Origin: Mucilaginibacter_A sp041088075
GTDB taxonomy: Bacteria > Bacteroidota > Bacteroidia > Sphingobacteriales > Sphingobacteriaceae
Length of the DNA: 64,000 nt
Direction of reading: 5' to 3'
Assembly: GCF_041088075.1 (NCBI RefSeq)
Contig: NZ_JBGCVY010000012.1
Span: 1 to 64,000, forward strand
In this document: positions 42,381-51,767 of the stretch, piece by piece
Layout of the letters: each line of letters starts with the position of its first letter
How positions within the stretch are numbered: the first letter of the stretch is position 1
The notes under the pieces: generated by a model
What the model saw: the letters and a program-made list of their open reading frames with translations, nothing else
What the model was told of the DNA's origin: nothing
The model's database searches: none
Program-made: the position numbers and the translations under genes

Positions 42381-43628
42381 TTAGCCCTCTGCCAAAGCAA
42401 ACTTATTTACTTTGTAATAGCCGGCTTTTAACTTTTCAGCCACTTCGCTGTAAGCATCCAAAGTACGTTGCACATCTTCTAAGCTATGTGTGGCCGTTGG
42501 GATGATCCGCAGTACAATTAAACCTCTCGGGATAACCGGGTACAATACGATGGAACAGAATATGGCATAATTCTCGCGCAAATCCATTGTCAAACTTGTT
42601 GCTTCGTCCAATTCACCCTTTAAAAATACTGGTGTAACCATGGTATTGGTAACGCCCAAATCAAAACCGCGCGCACGTAAACCTTCCTGCAAAGCCAAGG
42701 CAATTGTCCATAATTTTTCGCGTAGTTCGGGGCGGTTGATCAATAGTTCCAAACGTTTTCTTAAACCAATTACCATCGGCATAGGCAATGCTTTGGCAAA
42801 AGTTTGGGAGCGCATGTTGTAGCGCATAAAATTGACAATGGTTTTGGTTGAAGCCACAAATGCGCCAATACCAGCCATTGATTTGGCAAAAGTGCCGAAG
42901 TAAACATCAACGCCATCAATACAATTTTGTGCTTCATGTGTACCTGCACCGGTTTTTCCCATCGTACCAAAACCATGGGCGTCATCAATCAGCAAACGGA
43001 ATTTGTATTGGTCTTTTAAAGCTACGATTTCTTTTATTTTCCCTTGTGCGCCCGACATGCCGAAAACGCCTTCGGTAATTACCAAAACACCGCCACCGGT
43101 TTGTTCTGCCAACTTGGAAGCGCGTTCCAATTGTTTTTCCAAACTCGCCATATCGTTATGCTGATAAACGTAGCGTTTGCCCATATGCAACCGTACACCA
43201 TCAATGATACAGGCATGAGATTCTGCATCATAAACAATCACATCGTTCCTGTCCACCAAACTGTCAATAATAGAAACCATGCCTTGGTAACCATAATTGA
43301 GCAAAAAAGCGTCTTCTTTGCCTACAAAAGCGGCCAGGTCTTTTTCTAAAGCTTCATGTTGGTTTGAGTTTCCTGACATCATGCGCGCGCCCATCGGGTA
43401 AGCCATTCCGTAAGCAGCCGCAGCATCGGCATCTGCTTTTCGTACCTCCGGATGGTTGGCCAGGCCTAAATAATTGTTCAAACTCCAAACTAAATGTTCT
43501 TTTCCCCTAAAATTCATGTGGGCATCTATTTCGCCTTCTAATTTCGGAAATGAAAAATAGCCGTGCGACCAGCTTTGGTGCTGGCCTAACGGGCCCATGT
43601 TTTTTTGTATTTTGTCGAATAAATCCAA
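42381..43628 (-). CDS. spt: Serine palmitoyltransferase (alpha-oxoamine synthase family)
   Basis: 415 residues. PLP enzyme of the KBL/BioF/SPT group. SHGYFSFPKLEGEIDAHMNF, WSLNNYLGLANHPEVRKAD and MAYPMGARMMSGNSNQHEALE match the Bacteroidota serine palmitoyltransferase subgroup better than BioF. Motifs: DAESHACIIDG, IDDAHGFGTMG (PLP Asp) and GTFAKSMAGIGAF with Schiff-base Lys249. It should condense serine with an acyl-CoA to 3-ketosphinganine, the first step of sphingolipid synthesis. It has its own terminator, lies downstream of ftsZ on the same strand and is separated from it by a 373-bp gap containing a terminator and a repeat. Confidence 0.88.
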   Translation of the reverse strand: MDLFDKIQKNMGPLGQHQSWSHGYFSFPKLEGEIDAHMNFRGKEHLVWSLNNYLGLANHPEVRKADADAAAAYGMAYPMGARMMSGNSNQHEALEKDLAAFVGKEDAFLLNYGYQGMVSIIDSLVDRNDVIVYDAESHACIIDGVRLHMGKRYVYQHNDMASLEKQLERASKLAEQTGGGVLVITEGVFGMSGAQGKIKEIVALKDQYKFRLLIDDAHGFGTMGKTGAGTHEAQNCIDGVDVYFGTFAKSMAGIGAFVASTKTIVNFMRYNMRSQTFAKALPMPMVIGLRKRLELLINRPELREKLWTIALALQEGLRARGFDLGVTNTMVTPVFLKGELDEATSLTMDLRENYAIFCSIVLYPVIPRGLIVLRIIPTATHSLEDVQRTLDAYSEVAEKLKAGYYKVNKFALAEG

Positions 43629-43715
43629 TGTAGTTTACTTTTAATAAATATAGCCAAAATTAACTGATAATTTTTTATCAGCAAAAGAAGCACCAAACTC
43701 TTACCTAAAACCAAC

Positions 43716-43748
43716 AAAAAAGGCCCTTGTTTAAGCAAGAGCCTTTTT
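43716..43748. terminator. Hairpin terminator between ftsZ and serine palmitoyltransferase
   Basis: AAAAAGGCCCTTG (43717-43729) and CAAGAGCCTTTTT (43736-43748) pair with one mismatch and a 6-base loop. With the repeat element at 43793 it should end the dcw transcript before the serine palmitoyltransferase gene. Confidence 0.75.
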
Positions 43749-43792
43749 GAAGTATTTATTTACGAGGCTGTTTAAAATTTGCTCAAGGTGTT

Positions 43793-43963
43793 AATGCTTC
43801 TTTTACCACCTAAAAATCATTATGTTATGCTTTTGTCATGCCGAAATTGTTTCGGTATCCCACAAGGTTCTCTTGTTATTTTGTCCTGAGATATCCTGAA
43901 ACAAGTTCAGTATCACAGTAGAATTAATTCGAAGACCAATTTTTAGGGGATAAAAGAAGCATG
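43793..43963. repeat. Motif A hairpin element downstream of ftsZ
   Basis: GCTGTTTAAAATTTG (about 43767) is the outer half-repeat. A plus copy (43793-43807), then ACCTAAAAATCATTATG, faces GACCAATTTTTAGGGG before the minus copy (43949-43963). The 120-base loop holds TCCTGAGATATCCTGAAACA then AGTTCAG, which looks like yet another dispersed intergenic sequence inserted in the loop. No gene was found in 43629-44001. Confidence 0.65.
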
Positions 43964-44001
43964 GCAACTTTTTCTTGCACAAAGAAAAACAGACCCAAAA
44001 G

Positions 44002-45627
44002 TTAATCTACATTATCATGCAGAAAAGAATTGTTGGGGCGGATTTCTGTTTTGCCATCTTCATCGGCCAGCAAAGAAAACCTGGAAACCTGCGATTCGGA
44101 AGAATGCGTGTTTTGCTGCAACGCAACTTCTTTGCGTTTGTAAGCAGGTACGTTTTCCAGTTCCTGGATGCTGCCGCTCCTTAATTTCATGCTCAAATCT
44201 TTTAAACGTTTAATCCGCTCTCTCGAATTTCTTAATTGCTCTTCGATAGATTCGTCAGTTTTCTGATCGTCTGCACCTGCGGCAACAGGTTGCATTTCCG
44301 GTTTGGCTGGTTCTGGTTTGGCTGGCTGTGCTACAGGTGTTTCCGCTGGTTTGTCAAAACTTAAAGGCTCCACCGTTTTTATGGTAAACCCGGAAGGATC
44401 GCGTTCGTTTTCCTGCTTGTTGTCGTCATCGTTCAGCTTATAACGGATTGTTCCGGTCTGTTCATCGCGGTAACCATCCTCTCTTCTTTGGAAACCATTG
44501 TTTACCAAACCCTGGTTTTCGTCGGCTTTCACCTTCAAAAACGGTTCCTGAAAGTTTGCATCCCTATTGTTGGTAACCGTAAACTCGTTTACAGGTTTAA
44601 CCAAAGGCTGGTTGTCTGTGATTAGATGAGAAACAACTTTTTTAGAGCTTTGAACCTTTTCGCGTTCATCTTTGGTTTGAAATCCGGTTGCGATAATCGT
44701 TACCGAAATTTTTTCGCCCAGGTTTTCATCTTTGCAATTGCCCCAAATTAAGTCGGCCATCAAACCCGCTTCTTCCTGGATATAATCCGTAATGATGCTC
44801 ACTTCGTCCATCGTTACTTCTTTATCGCCCGAACTGATATTAAGCAAAATGTAACGCGCGCCTTCAATCTCGTTGTCTTTTAACAACGGAGAAGCCAAAG
44901 CACCACGCACCGCTTCGTAAGCCCGGTTTTCGCCAGCGGCAGAATAACTTCCCATGATAGAAACGCCGCTGTCTTTCATCACCGTGCGTACATCTTTAAA
45001 GTCAACGTTGATGTAGCCCGGCAAAGTGATGATTTCTGCAATACCTTTTGCGGCAGTGGTTAAAATATCATCGGCCTGTGCAAAAGCAGCGCCTAAAGTC
45101 AGGTTCCCAAAAATCTGACGCAAACGGTCGTTAGAGATCACCAGGAAAGAATCTACATATTTGCGCAGTTCTTCCATGCCTTCTTCGGCCTGCATTTTCC
45201 GGCGTTTGCCTTCAAAAGAAAACGGCGTGGTGATGATGCCAACGGTTAAAATATCCAGTTCGCGGGCTGCCTGTGCAATGATCGGGCTGGCACCGGTTCC
45301 TGTTCCGCCGCCCATTCCGGCGGTAATGAACAGCATTTTGGTGTTGGAGCCCAGCATTTGTTTAATATCGTCAATATTTTCTATTGCTGAGTTTTTTCCA
45401 ACTTCCGGTATCGAGCCTGCGCCCATTCCTTCGGTTAAACTGGCGCCCAACTGTACCTTGTTCGGGATCGGGCTTAACTCCAAAGCCTGGGCATCGGTAT
45501 TGCAGATGATAAAATCAACACCGGTAATACCCTGCTTGTACATATGGTTAACTGCGTTGCCGCCGCCGCCGCCAACACCAATTACTTTGATGATGGACGA
45601 CTTTTCTTTTAACATTTCAAATTGCAT
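44002..45627 (-). CDS. ftsZ: Cell division protein FtsZ
   Basis: 541 residues, longer than the roughly 380-400 of most bacteria because of an extended C-terminal linker, as is usual in Bacteroidota. Tubulin-like GTPase that forms the Z-ring. VIGVGGGGGNAVNHM (nucleotide binding) and the tubulin signature GMGGGTGTGASP (105-116) are present, then NVDFKDVRTVMKDSG. From about residue 330 the sequence is a variable acidic, Pro/Gln-rich linker (DDDNKQENERDPS), ending in a helix SIEEQLRNSRERIKRLKDLSMKLR and a tail that lacks the classic FtsA-binding peptide of Proteobacteria. It is the last gene of the dcw cluster, 103 bp after ftsA. Confidence 0.97.
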   Translation of the reverse strand: MQFEMLKEKSSIIKVIGVGGGGGNAVNHMYKQGITGVDFIICNTDAQALELSPIPNKVQLGASLTEGMGAGSIPEVGKNSAIENIDDIKQMLGSNTKMLFITAGMGGGTGTGASPIIAQAARELDILTVGIITTPFSFEGKRRKMQAEEGMEELRKYVDSFLVISNDRLRQIFGNLTLGAAFAQADDILTTAAKGIAEIITLPGYINVDFKDVRTVMKDSGVSIMGSYSAAGENRAYEAVRGALASPLLKDNEIEGARYILLNISSGDKEVTMDEVSIITDYIQEEAGLMADLIWGNCKDENLGEKISVTIIATGFQTKDEREKVQSSKKVVSHLITDNQPLVKPVNEFTVTNNRDANFQEPFLKVKADENQGLVNNGFQRREDGYRDEQTGTIRYKLNDDDNKQENERDPSGFTIKTVEPLSFDKPAETPVAQPAKPEPAKPEMQPVAAGADDQKTDESIEEQLRNSRERIKRLKDLSMKLRSGSIQELENVPAYKRKEVALQQNTHSSESQVSRFSLLADEDGKTEIRPNNSFLHDNVD

Positions 45628-45730
45628 AATACCTGATCTTAAACTATATAGCTGTATTGACGACTCTTTTTTTAATAAACGTAATATTACGTTTTTTACC
45701 CCAATGAAATTAAATTTGATTTTTATTTAA

Positions 45731-47080
45731 TTATTTTAGAAAGTCCTCATCCTTAATGTCATCCTTAATAAATATCTTTCCTTTCTCCAACATCCTCGAC
45801 AATAACCCGTGTTTCTTTTCGGCCGGTGCATGTGCCGGTTTCGCCTGCGTTTTTACTTCCGAAACCTGCGGCACATCGGTATCCTCCATTTTTTGGATCC
45901 CTTTGATCAGCAAACCGATACCGGTTGCATACATCGGACTTTGCAAATCGTCAAAGATGTTTTTTTGTAAAACCTCGTTTTTAGCCAAATGTTCGCTCGG
46001 ATAACCAATACGGCAATCCAAACCGGTTACATATTCTACCAGTTGCGGCAAATGTTTTAAATCAGCGCCACCGCCGGTAATTACAATTCCGCCAATCATT
46101 CTTTTCTCGTAGCCGGAAGTTTTGATCTCGTAATAAACATGCTCGATAATTTCTTCCATCCGTGCCTGGATTACGTAAGCCAGGTTTTTTACAGATATTT
46201 CCTTCGATTCCCTTCCGCGTAAACCTGGCACACAAACAATCTCGTTGTCCTTGTTTTCTTCTGCCAAAGCCGAACCAAAACGCGTTTTTAACATCTCTGC
46301 AATGTTGCGCATCACCGAGCATCCCTCGCGGATATCTTCGGTAACGCTGTTTCCTCCAAACGGAATAACAGCCGTGTGGCGTATAATCCCTTCATGAAAA
46401 ATAGCCAGATCAGTTGTACCGCCGCCAATATCCACCAAAACCACGCCTGCTTCTTTTTCTTCTTCGGTTAAAACCGCTTCTGATGATGCCAACGGTTCCA
46501 GGATCAATTCATGGCTTTCCAAACCTGCTTTGGTAACACATTTTACAATGTTTTTAACCGCCGTAACCTGACCGGAAATGATGTGGAAATTTGCTTCCAA
46601 ACGAACGCCAGCCATTCCGATCGGGTCTTTAATGCCCGGCTCGTTGTCCACCGTAAATTCTTGCGGCAATACATGGATAATTTCTTCTCCCGGAGGCATC
46701 ACCAAATTGTACATGTCTTCGATCAACTTTTCGATGTCCTTGCGGTTGATTTCCCGGTTCAAATCCCGGCGGGTAATTAAACCGCGGTGCTGCAAACTTT
46801 TGATGTGCTGGCCCGCAATTCCTACGTTTACCACGCGGATTTCCACGTTTGATTGTGCTGCCGCTATTTCGATGGCTTGCGTAATCCCTTGTACCGTTTT
46901 ATCAATATTTGATACCACACCGCGCGTTACGCCTGCCGATTCTGCCTTTCCAATGCCCAGTATTTCTACCGTATGGTCTTTACTTCTGCGGCCTACAATG
47001 GCGCATATTTTTGTTGTACCAATATCCAGCCCAACTACTATGGGCGAGCTTTTGTCATAACTGATAGAAACCTTTTCCAT
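45731..47080 (-). CDS. ftsA: Cell division protein FtsA
   Basis: 449 residues. Actin-like ATPase that tethers FtsZ to the membrane. VVGLDIGTTKICAIVGRR (phosphate 1), the SHS2/1C domain near VRVVNVGIAGQHIKSLQHRG, VLVDIGGGTTDLAIFHEG (phosphate 2) and GGIVITGGGADLKHLPQL (adenosine) are visible. The C-terminus (GLLSRMLEKGKIFIKDD) contains a probable amphipathic membrane-targeting helix. It starts 2 bp after the ftsQ stop, so the two are translationally close. Confidence 0.96.
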   Translation of the reverse strand: MEKVSISYDKSSPIVVGLDIGTTKICAIVGRRSKDHTVEILGIGKAESAGVTRGVVSNIDKTVQGITQAIEIAAAQSNVEIRVVNVGIAGQHIKSLQHRGLITRRDLNREINRKDIEKLIEDMYNLVMPPGEEIIHVLPQEFTVDNEPGIKDPIGMAGVRLEANFHIISGQVTAVKNIVKCVTKAGLESHELILEPLASSEAVLTEEEKEAGVVLVDIGGGTTDLAIFHEGIIRHTAVIPFGGNSVTEDIREGCSVMRNIAEMLKTRFGSALAEENKDNEIVCVPGLRGRESKEISVKNLAYVIQARMEEIIEHVYYEIKTSGYEKRMIGGIVITGGGADLKHLPQLVEYVTGLDCRIGYPSEHLAKNEVLQKNIFDDLQSPMYATGIGLLIKGIQKMEDTDVPQVSEVKTQAKPAHAPAEKKHGLLSRMLEKGKIFIKDDIKDEDFLK

Positions 47081-47082
47081 TT

Positions 47083-47961
47083 CTAATGTATATTTTGAAT
47101 TGTGTCTTGATTAATTTGGTTAATTGCTGGTGTTGTTGTTTGTTCTGCTTTTGGCTTTGGTTTTAGCGCTTCCAGTTTTAGCAGTGAGTCGCTTTTAATA
47201 GCAACGATCTGATTGGCAAACTTAATGTTAATAACTTTATACGCGCCCCAACCAACTTTGGGTATCGCCTGCTGATAAAAAATTAAAAGATTTTTAAATT
47301 TTTTATCCAACGAATCGGCATTGCCCAGCAAAATCCGCTGGTTTCCTACCCGTGGAATTAATTCAATTTCATGGTTTGCATTTACGTTAATTTGTTCGAT
47401 CTGCGCGTCCCATAAAGAATCACGGCGGATAAAATCAGCCGTTTTGAACAATTGCCTGGCCATTTCGGTGTGCAGCGTATCTATCCGGTTGATAAAAATT
47501 TCATCAATATTTCCCGTAGCAACCAAAACCGGGGCCGTAAAATTTGAAGAAAGCGGAATCTTTAACCCGTACTGATCTACATAAAAATCCTGCTCAAAAC
47601 GGTTCATCACGCGCAAAATGGGTTGCCGTTGCCGTACTTCTACATTGATCACGCCGTCCATATCCGCATAAACTTTGGCAAACTCGATAAAAGGATTTGC
47701 CTGCAACGTTTTTTCGAGTTGATGGATGTTGATCTCGTCCAGCTTTTTGCCAACCAACGAATTATTGCCCACATGCAAAATCGAATTGATTTCCTGCCGG
47801 TCCACAAAATACTGGTTGCCCGGAATATAAACCTTTACTTCGCGGCACAGCAACGATGCTTTTTTTATGCCGATAAAACTCATCAGCACAAACAAACCGC
47901 CCAAACAAACTGCCCAGATGGAAGCGTATAAAATGGGCATCCAAACCCGCTTTTTAAACAT
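47083..47961 (-). CDS. ftsQ: Cell division protein FtsQ
   Basis: 292 residues. A short cytoplasmic N-terminus (MFKKRVW), one membrane helix (about 9-32), and a periplasmic POTRA region beginning EVKVYIPGNQYFVDRQEINSILHV, followed by the beta domain (VNVEVRQRQPILRVMNRFEQDFYVDQYG). It links early and late divisome proteins with FtsL/FtsB. It overlaps the murC 3' end by 8 bp. A degenerate motif A (47856-47870, GATGCTTTTTTTATG, one mismatch) lies just after the membrane-helix codons. Confidence 0.88.
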   Translation of the reverse strand: MFKKRVWMPILYASIWAVCLGGLFVLMSFIGIKKASLLCREVKVYIPGNQYFVDRQEINSILHVGNNSLVGKKLDEINIHQLEKTLQANPFIEFAKVYADMDGVINVEVRQRQPILRVMNRFEQDFYVDQYGLKIPLSSNFTAPVLVATGNIDEIFINRIDTLHTEMARQLFKTADFIRRDSLWDAQIEQINVNANHEIELIPRVGNQRILLGNADSLDKKFKNLLIFYQQAIPKVGWGAYKVINIKFANQIVAIKSDSLLKLEALKPKPKAEQTTTPAINQINQDTIQNIH

Positions 47962-49312
47962 CTTGCAAAGCTGCTTTTAAAGGTTCAACCATTTTGTCAA
48001 TATCGCCTGCGCCGACGGTCAGCAGCAGTTCCGGCTTTTGTTGTTGCACATAATCCAATGCTTCTTTTACCGTATATTTTTTGGTGTGTAATGAAGGCTG
48101 CATCCGCGCTAAAATCATTTCTGCATTTACGCCTTCAACCGGCAGTTCCCTTGCCGGATAAATATCCAGCAAAAGCAGATGATCGGCTTTATTCAAAACT
48201 TCGGCAAACTCATCTGCAAAATCCCGCGTCCTTGTGAATAAATGCGGCTGGAAAATCACAGTTAATTCTTTGTCTGGATACAATTCTTTTACCGAAGTAA
48301 TTGCCGCCCGAAGCTCTTCCGGGTGATGGGCATAATCATCAATGTAAACCGTTTGATCTGTGTTGATAATGTATTCAAACCGACGTTTTATTCCCAAAAA
48401 AGATTTTAAAGCTGCCTTTATTTCCTGCGGATCAATCTCTAAAAACAAAGCCGTTTGTATCGCTGCAACTGCATTTTCTACATTATGAATTCCGGCAATT
48501 CCTAACTGAATATTTTCAATTTTGGTTTGAGAATTTCTGAAATCAAAATAATAGCTGCCGTTTTTGATGTTGATATTTTCTGCCGAAGCATCAGCATTTC
48601 CATCAACAGTATAAGTCAAACCGTTTTTTAAAGGCAAGCTTTTTTTATAGATCAATTTTCCGTCTACTTTAAGTTGAGAAGCAAATTGCTGAAAAGCTTC
48701 GACCATGCTGTTTTTATCACCATAAATATCCAAATGGTCGGCATCCATGGAAGTAACCACCGCAATATCAGGATGCAAAGTGAGGAAAGAACGATCGTAT
48801 TCATCGGCCTCAACCACCAACATTTCGTTGCTGCCAAACAAAACATTGGTTTGATAATTGGTTGCAATGCCGCCCAAAAAAGCCGAACAATCATTTCCTG
48901 AAGCGCGTAAAATATGCGCAATCATGCTGGAAGTGGTGGTTTTGCCATGCGTTCCGGCAACGGCAATCGTAAACATACCTTTGCTGATGATGCCCAAAAC
49001 TTCCGACCGTTTTTTTAAACTGAAGTTTTTATCCTGAAAGAAACTTAAAATCAAAGAATTTGCAGGAATGGCCGGCGTATAAATCACCAGCGTTCCTTCT
49101 TCCGGTTCGTTAAAATCAAAAGGGATATAATCAATCTCGTCGTGATACGCAATTTCGATATTTTCCTGCTCCAACGCCGTGGTTAAAGCAGTTTGCGTTT
49201 TATCGTAACCGGCAATTAAACAGCCGCGATGCTGAAAGTACCGCGCCAAACCGCTCATGCCGATCCCGCCGATACCAATCAAAAAAACACGTTGTATGCT
49301 GTTCAGTTCCAT
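47954..49312 (-). CDS. murC: UDP-N-acetylmuramate-L-alanine ligase
   Basis: 452 residues. Adds L-Ala to UDP-MurNAc in peptidoglycan precursor synthesis. The N-terminal Rossmann part LIGIGGIGMSGLARYFQHRG, the ATP P-loop AGTHGKTTTSSM (119-130), VVEADEYDRSFLTLHPDIAVVTSMDADHLDIYGD, NVENAVAAIQ and IDDYAHHPEELRAAI are all typical. It carries motif A at 48057-48071 (VKEALDY, near the C-terminus) and motif B at 48704-48718. It lies 6 bp after murG. Confidence 0.96.
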   Translation of the reverse strand: MELNSIQRVFLIGIGGIGMSGLARYFQHRGCLIAGYDKTQTALTTALEQENIEIAYHDEIDYIPFDFNEPEEGTLVIYTPAIPANSLILSFFQDKNFSLKKRSEVLGIISKGMFTIAVAGTHGKTTTSSMIAHILRASGNDCSAFLGGIATNYQTNVLFGSNEMLVVEADEYDRSFLTLHPDIAVVTSMDADHLDIYGDKNSMVEAFQQFASQLKVDGKLIYKKSLPLKNGLTYTVDGNADASAENINIKNGSYYFDFRNSQTKIENIQLGIAGIHNVENAVAAIQTALFLEIDPQEIKAALKSFLGIKRRFEYIINTDQTVYIDDYAHHPEELRAAITSVKELYPDKELTVIFQPHLFTRTRDFADEFAEVLNKADHLLLLDIYPARELPVEGVNAEMILARMQPSLHTKKYTVKEALDYVQQQKPELLLTVGAGDIDKMVEPLKAALQDV

Positions 49313-49318
49313 TGTTTT

Positions 49319-50443
49319 TTATGCCGTAAAAACAGCATCAGTTTTATTTTCTGTAATTTTTAATACTTCTTTTGCAATGTTTATATCGGCATCCGGCATG
49401 GCCAGTTTGCCAATTTGTGTGCTTAGTTTTTGTTGTTGGTTTTCATCCTGCAATAAATCCAATACTGTTTTTACCAGTGTTTTTTCAGCGTCCGCGTCTT
49501 TCACCAAAATTGCTGCACCCTTTTCAACCAAAGCCAAAGCGTTTTTAGTTTGATGGTCTTCGGCCACATTGGGCGAAGGCACCAAAACCACTGCTTTTTT
49601 TACCATACATAATTCGGCAATGGTTCCGGCCCCTGCACGTGAGATGATGACATCCGCAGCAGCATAAGCCAAATCCATCCGGTTTAAAAATTCTAAAACA
49701 CAAATATTCGGATGGTTATTTTCGCCAAGCTGTTCTTTTACATTTTGATAATAATACTTCCCGGTTTGCCAGATTAGCTGCACATCCGCATCTATCAATT
49801 GCTGCAAACCGGCCAGCATACATTTATTTAAAGTGCCGGCGCCCAGACTTCCGCCGGTAACCAAAATTGTTTTTTTATTTGGATTGAGGTTGAACGACTC
49901 GAAAGCTTCTTCCCTTTTGCCTTTAATTTCCACTGATGTCCTGCGGATTGGATTTCCAGTTTTGATAATCCGATCCACTGGAAAAAACTGTTCCATCCCG
50001 TCAAAAGCCACACAAATTTGCTTTGCTTTTTTTGCCAGCCATTTATTGGTGATGCCCGCGTAAGAGTTTTGTTCCTGAATTAAAATCGGTAAGTTTTTGG
50101 TGGAAGCTGCGTACAACAACGGGCCGGAAGCATAACCGCCAACGCCAACCACCGCATCAGGTTTGAAGTTTTTGATGATGGATTTTGCTTTGCTCACACT
50201 ACTTAAAACTTTAAACGGCAACGACAGATTCTTCAAGATAGAACCGCGCTGATAACCTGCAATATCCAACCCAATAATCTGGTAACCGGCAGCCGGAACT
50301 TTATCCATTTCCATCCGCCCATTCGCACCAACAAAAAGAATCTCCGTTTCCGGATGCAGCTTTTTCAGCGCATCAGCAATGGCAATAGCCGGGAAGATAT
50401 GTCCTCCTGTACCGCCGCCGCTAATGATAATCCTTTTTGCCAT
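49319..50443 (-). CDS. murG: Lipid II synthase MurG (GlcNAc transferase)
   Basis: 374 residues. GT28-family enzyme that adds GlcNAc to lipid I at the inner membrane face. IISGGGTGGHIFPAIAIADAL (donor loop), GVGGYASGPLLYAA, QEQNSYAGITNKWLAKKA and ISRAGAGTIAELCMVKKAVVLVPSP are present. The ATG lies directly against a motif A copy: the minus strand reads GATAAAAGAAGC followed by ATG, so the start codon completes the motif. Motif B (49325-49339) encodes the C-terminal DAVFTA. Confidence 0.96.
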   Translation of the reverse strand: MAKRIIISGGGTGGHIFPAIAIADALKKLHPETEILFVGANGRMEMDKVPAAGYQIIGLDIAGYQRGSILKNLSLPFKVLSSVSKAKSIIKNFKPDAVVGVGGYASGPLLYAASTKNLPILIQEQNSYAGITNKWLAKKAKQICVAFDGMEQFFPVDRIIKTGNPIRRTSVEIKGKREEAFESFNLNPNKKTILVTGGSLGAGTLNKCMLAGLQQLIDADVQLIWQTGKYYYQNVKEQLGENNHPNICVLEFLNRMDLAYAAADVIISRAGAGTIAELCMVKKAVVLVPSPNVAEDHQTKNALALVEKGAAILVKDADAEKTLVKTVLDLLQDENQQQKLSTQIGKLAMPDADINIAKEVLKITENKTDAVFTA

Positions 50444-50499
50444 GCTTCTTTTATCTGCCTAAAATTGATAACTGTCTATGCTTCTTTTATCTGCCTAAA
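50441..50499. repeat. 37-bp direct tandem repeat carrying two motif A copies
   Basis: Between ftsW and murG, CATGCTTCTTTTATC (50441-50455) and TATGCTTCTTTTATC (50478-50492) are each followed by TGCCTAAAATT. The near-identical units are offset by 37 bp and in the same orientation, unlike the usual inverted pairs. The first unit includes the murG start codon; the second ends at the ftsW stop. Confidence 0.75.
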
Positions 50500-50500
50500 A

Positions 50501-51679
50501 TTAGGCTGCAACTTCTTTTTCCCTGATCTCGCCGACCACCACTTTGCGGTTGTCTTCGTACTCGTCAATGTGCCGGCTTACGGATAAAATAATCCCGAAA
50601 GCCACGCTGGTAAACAATATTGAGGTTCCGCCCATACTCACCAAAGGCAGCGGCACGCCCGTAACCGGACCCAAACCAACGGCAACCGCCATGTTGGCAA
50701 AAGCCTGAATGGTTAAACTGAAACTTAAACCTGCAGCCAGCAGCGCGCCGAACGCTTTTGGCGCTTTGGTTACTATTTTGATGCAGCGGTACAACAGGAA
50801 AAGATAGATGACGACGAGTGCGAAACCACCAATCAGGCCATATTCTTCGATAATAGTTGCATAAATAAAATCAGAATATGGGTGAGGCAGGTAATTGCGC
50901 TCCGTACTGTTTCCAGGCCCTTTTCCGAAAATACCGCCGGTTGCAATGGCAATTTTTGCATGATCGGATTGGAAAGATTTATCGCGGTCAACTTTGCTTG
51001 GGTGCATAAAAGTTTGAATCCGCGAAGCATATGTTTTTCTTCTCGGCCCTAAAAAGATAACGCCGGCCAGCAAAACAGCGCCTGCCAAACAAACCACCGC
51101 AATTTGTTTGATGCTAATACGACCGATAATCAACAACAAAACGCTCACGCCAAAAAGCATTAACGCCGTTGATAAATTGGCCAATGCGATCAGGATAAAA
51201 ACCACGCAAACCGAACCCATAATTGGCAAGAAAGATTCTTTTACATCTTTAATATTCTCCTGCTTGCGCGATAAACTGCGGGCTAAAAAAGTAATTAAGG
51301 AAAGCTTGGCCAAATCCGAAGTCTGGAAAGTTAAGCCGGTTCCGGGAATGGCAATCCAACGACTGGCATCATTCACATGGTTTCCAAAAAGCAGCGTATA
51401 AAGCAGCAGCGGAATGGTTACCATCATCAGGATTTTTGAAATGCCCGAATAATACCGGTAATCTAATTTGTGCGAAATATACATCAATGCAATGCCACCA
51501 AAAATCATGGCCAAGTGCTTTACCAAGATAGATTCTGCACCCACACCGCGTTTGTAAGCCAGCGTTCCGGTTGAACTGTAAACCGCCAATGCCGAAATGA
51601 CCGACAACAAGATCACGATCAGCCAGATCCAGCGATCGCCTTTTGTTTGGCCAAGAATTGCTTGTATGGTGTTTTTCAT
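50501..51679 (-). CDS. ftsW: Peptidoglycan glycosyltransferase FtsW (SEDS family)
   Basis: 392 residues, about ten transmembrane helices. SEDS-family polymerase of lipid II at the septum, working with FtsI. ALAVYSSTGTLAYKRG, WIAIPGTGLTFQTSDLAKLSLITFLAR, GGIFGKGPGNSTERNYLPHPYSDFIYATIIEEYG and GPVTGVPLPLVSMGGTSI are characteristic blocks. A 57-bp gap with tandem motif A copies separates it from murG, and an 88-bp gap separates it from murD. Confidence 0.95.
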   Translation of the reverse strand: MKNTIQAILGQTKGDRWIWLIVILLSVISALAVYSSTGTLAYKRGVGAESILVKHLAMIFGGIALMYISHKLDYRYYSGISKILMMVTIPLLLYTLLFGNHVNDASRWIAIPGTGLTFQTSDLAKLSLITFLARSLSRKQENIKDVKESFLPIMGSVCVVFILIALANLSTALMLFGVSVLLLIIGRISIKQIAVVCLAGAVLLAGVIFLGPRRKTYASRIQTFMHPSKVDRDKSFQSDHAKIAIATGGIFGKGPGNSTERNYLPHPYSDFIYATIIEEYGLIGGFALVVIYLFLLYRCIKIVTKAPKAFGALLAAGLSFSLTIQAFANMAVAVGLGPVTGVPLPLVSMGGTSILFTSVAFGIILSVSRHIDEYEDNRKVVVGEIREKEVAA

Positions 51680-51767
51680 TCAGTTTTTGTTAATAGTTTA
51701 TGGTTAATAGTTCATAGCCGCGCGTCCATCTGCCATGAACTATCAACTATTACCTATCGGCTTCCTT

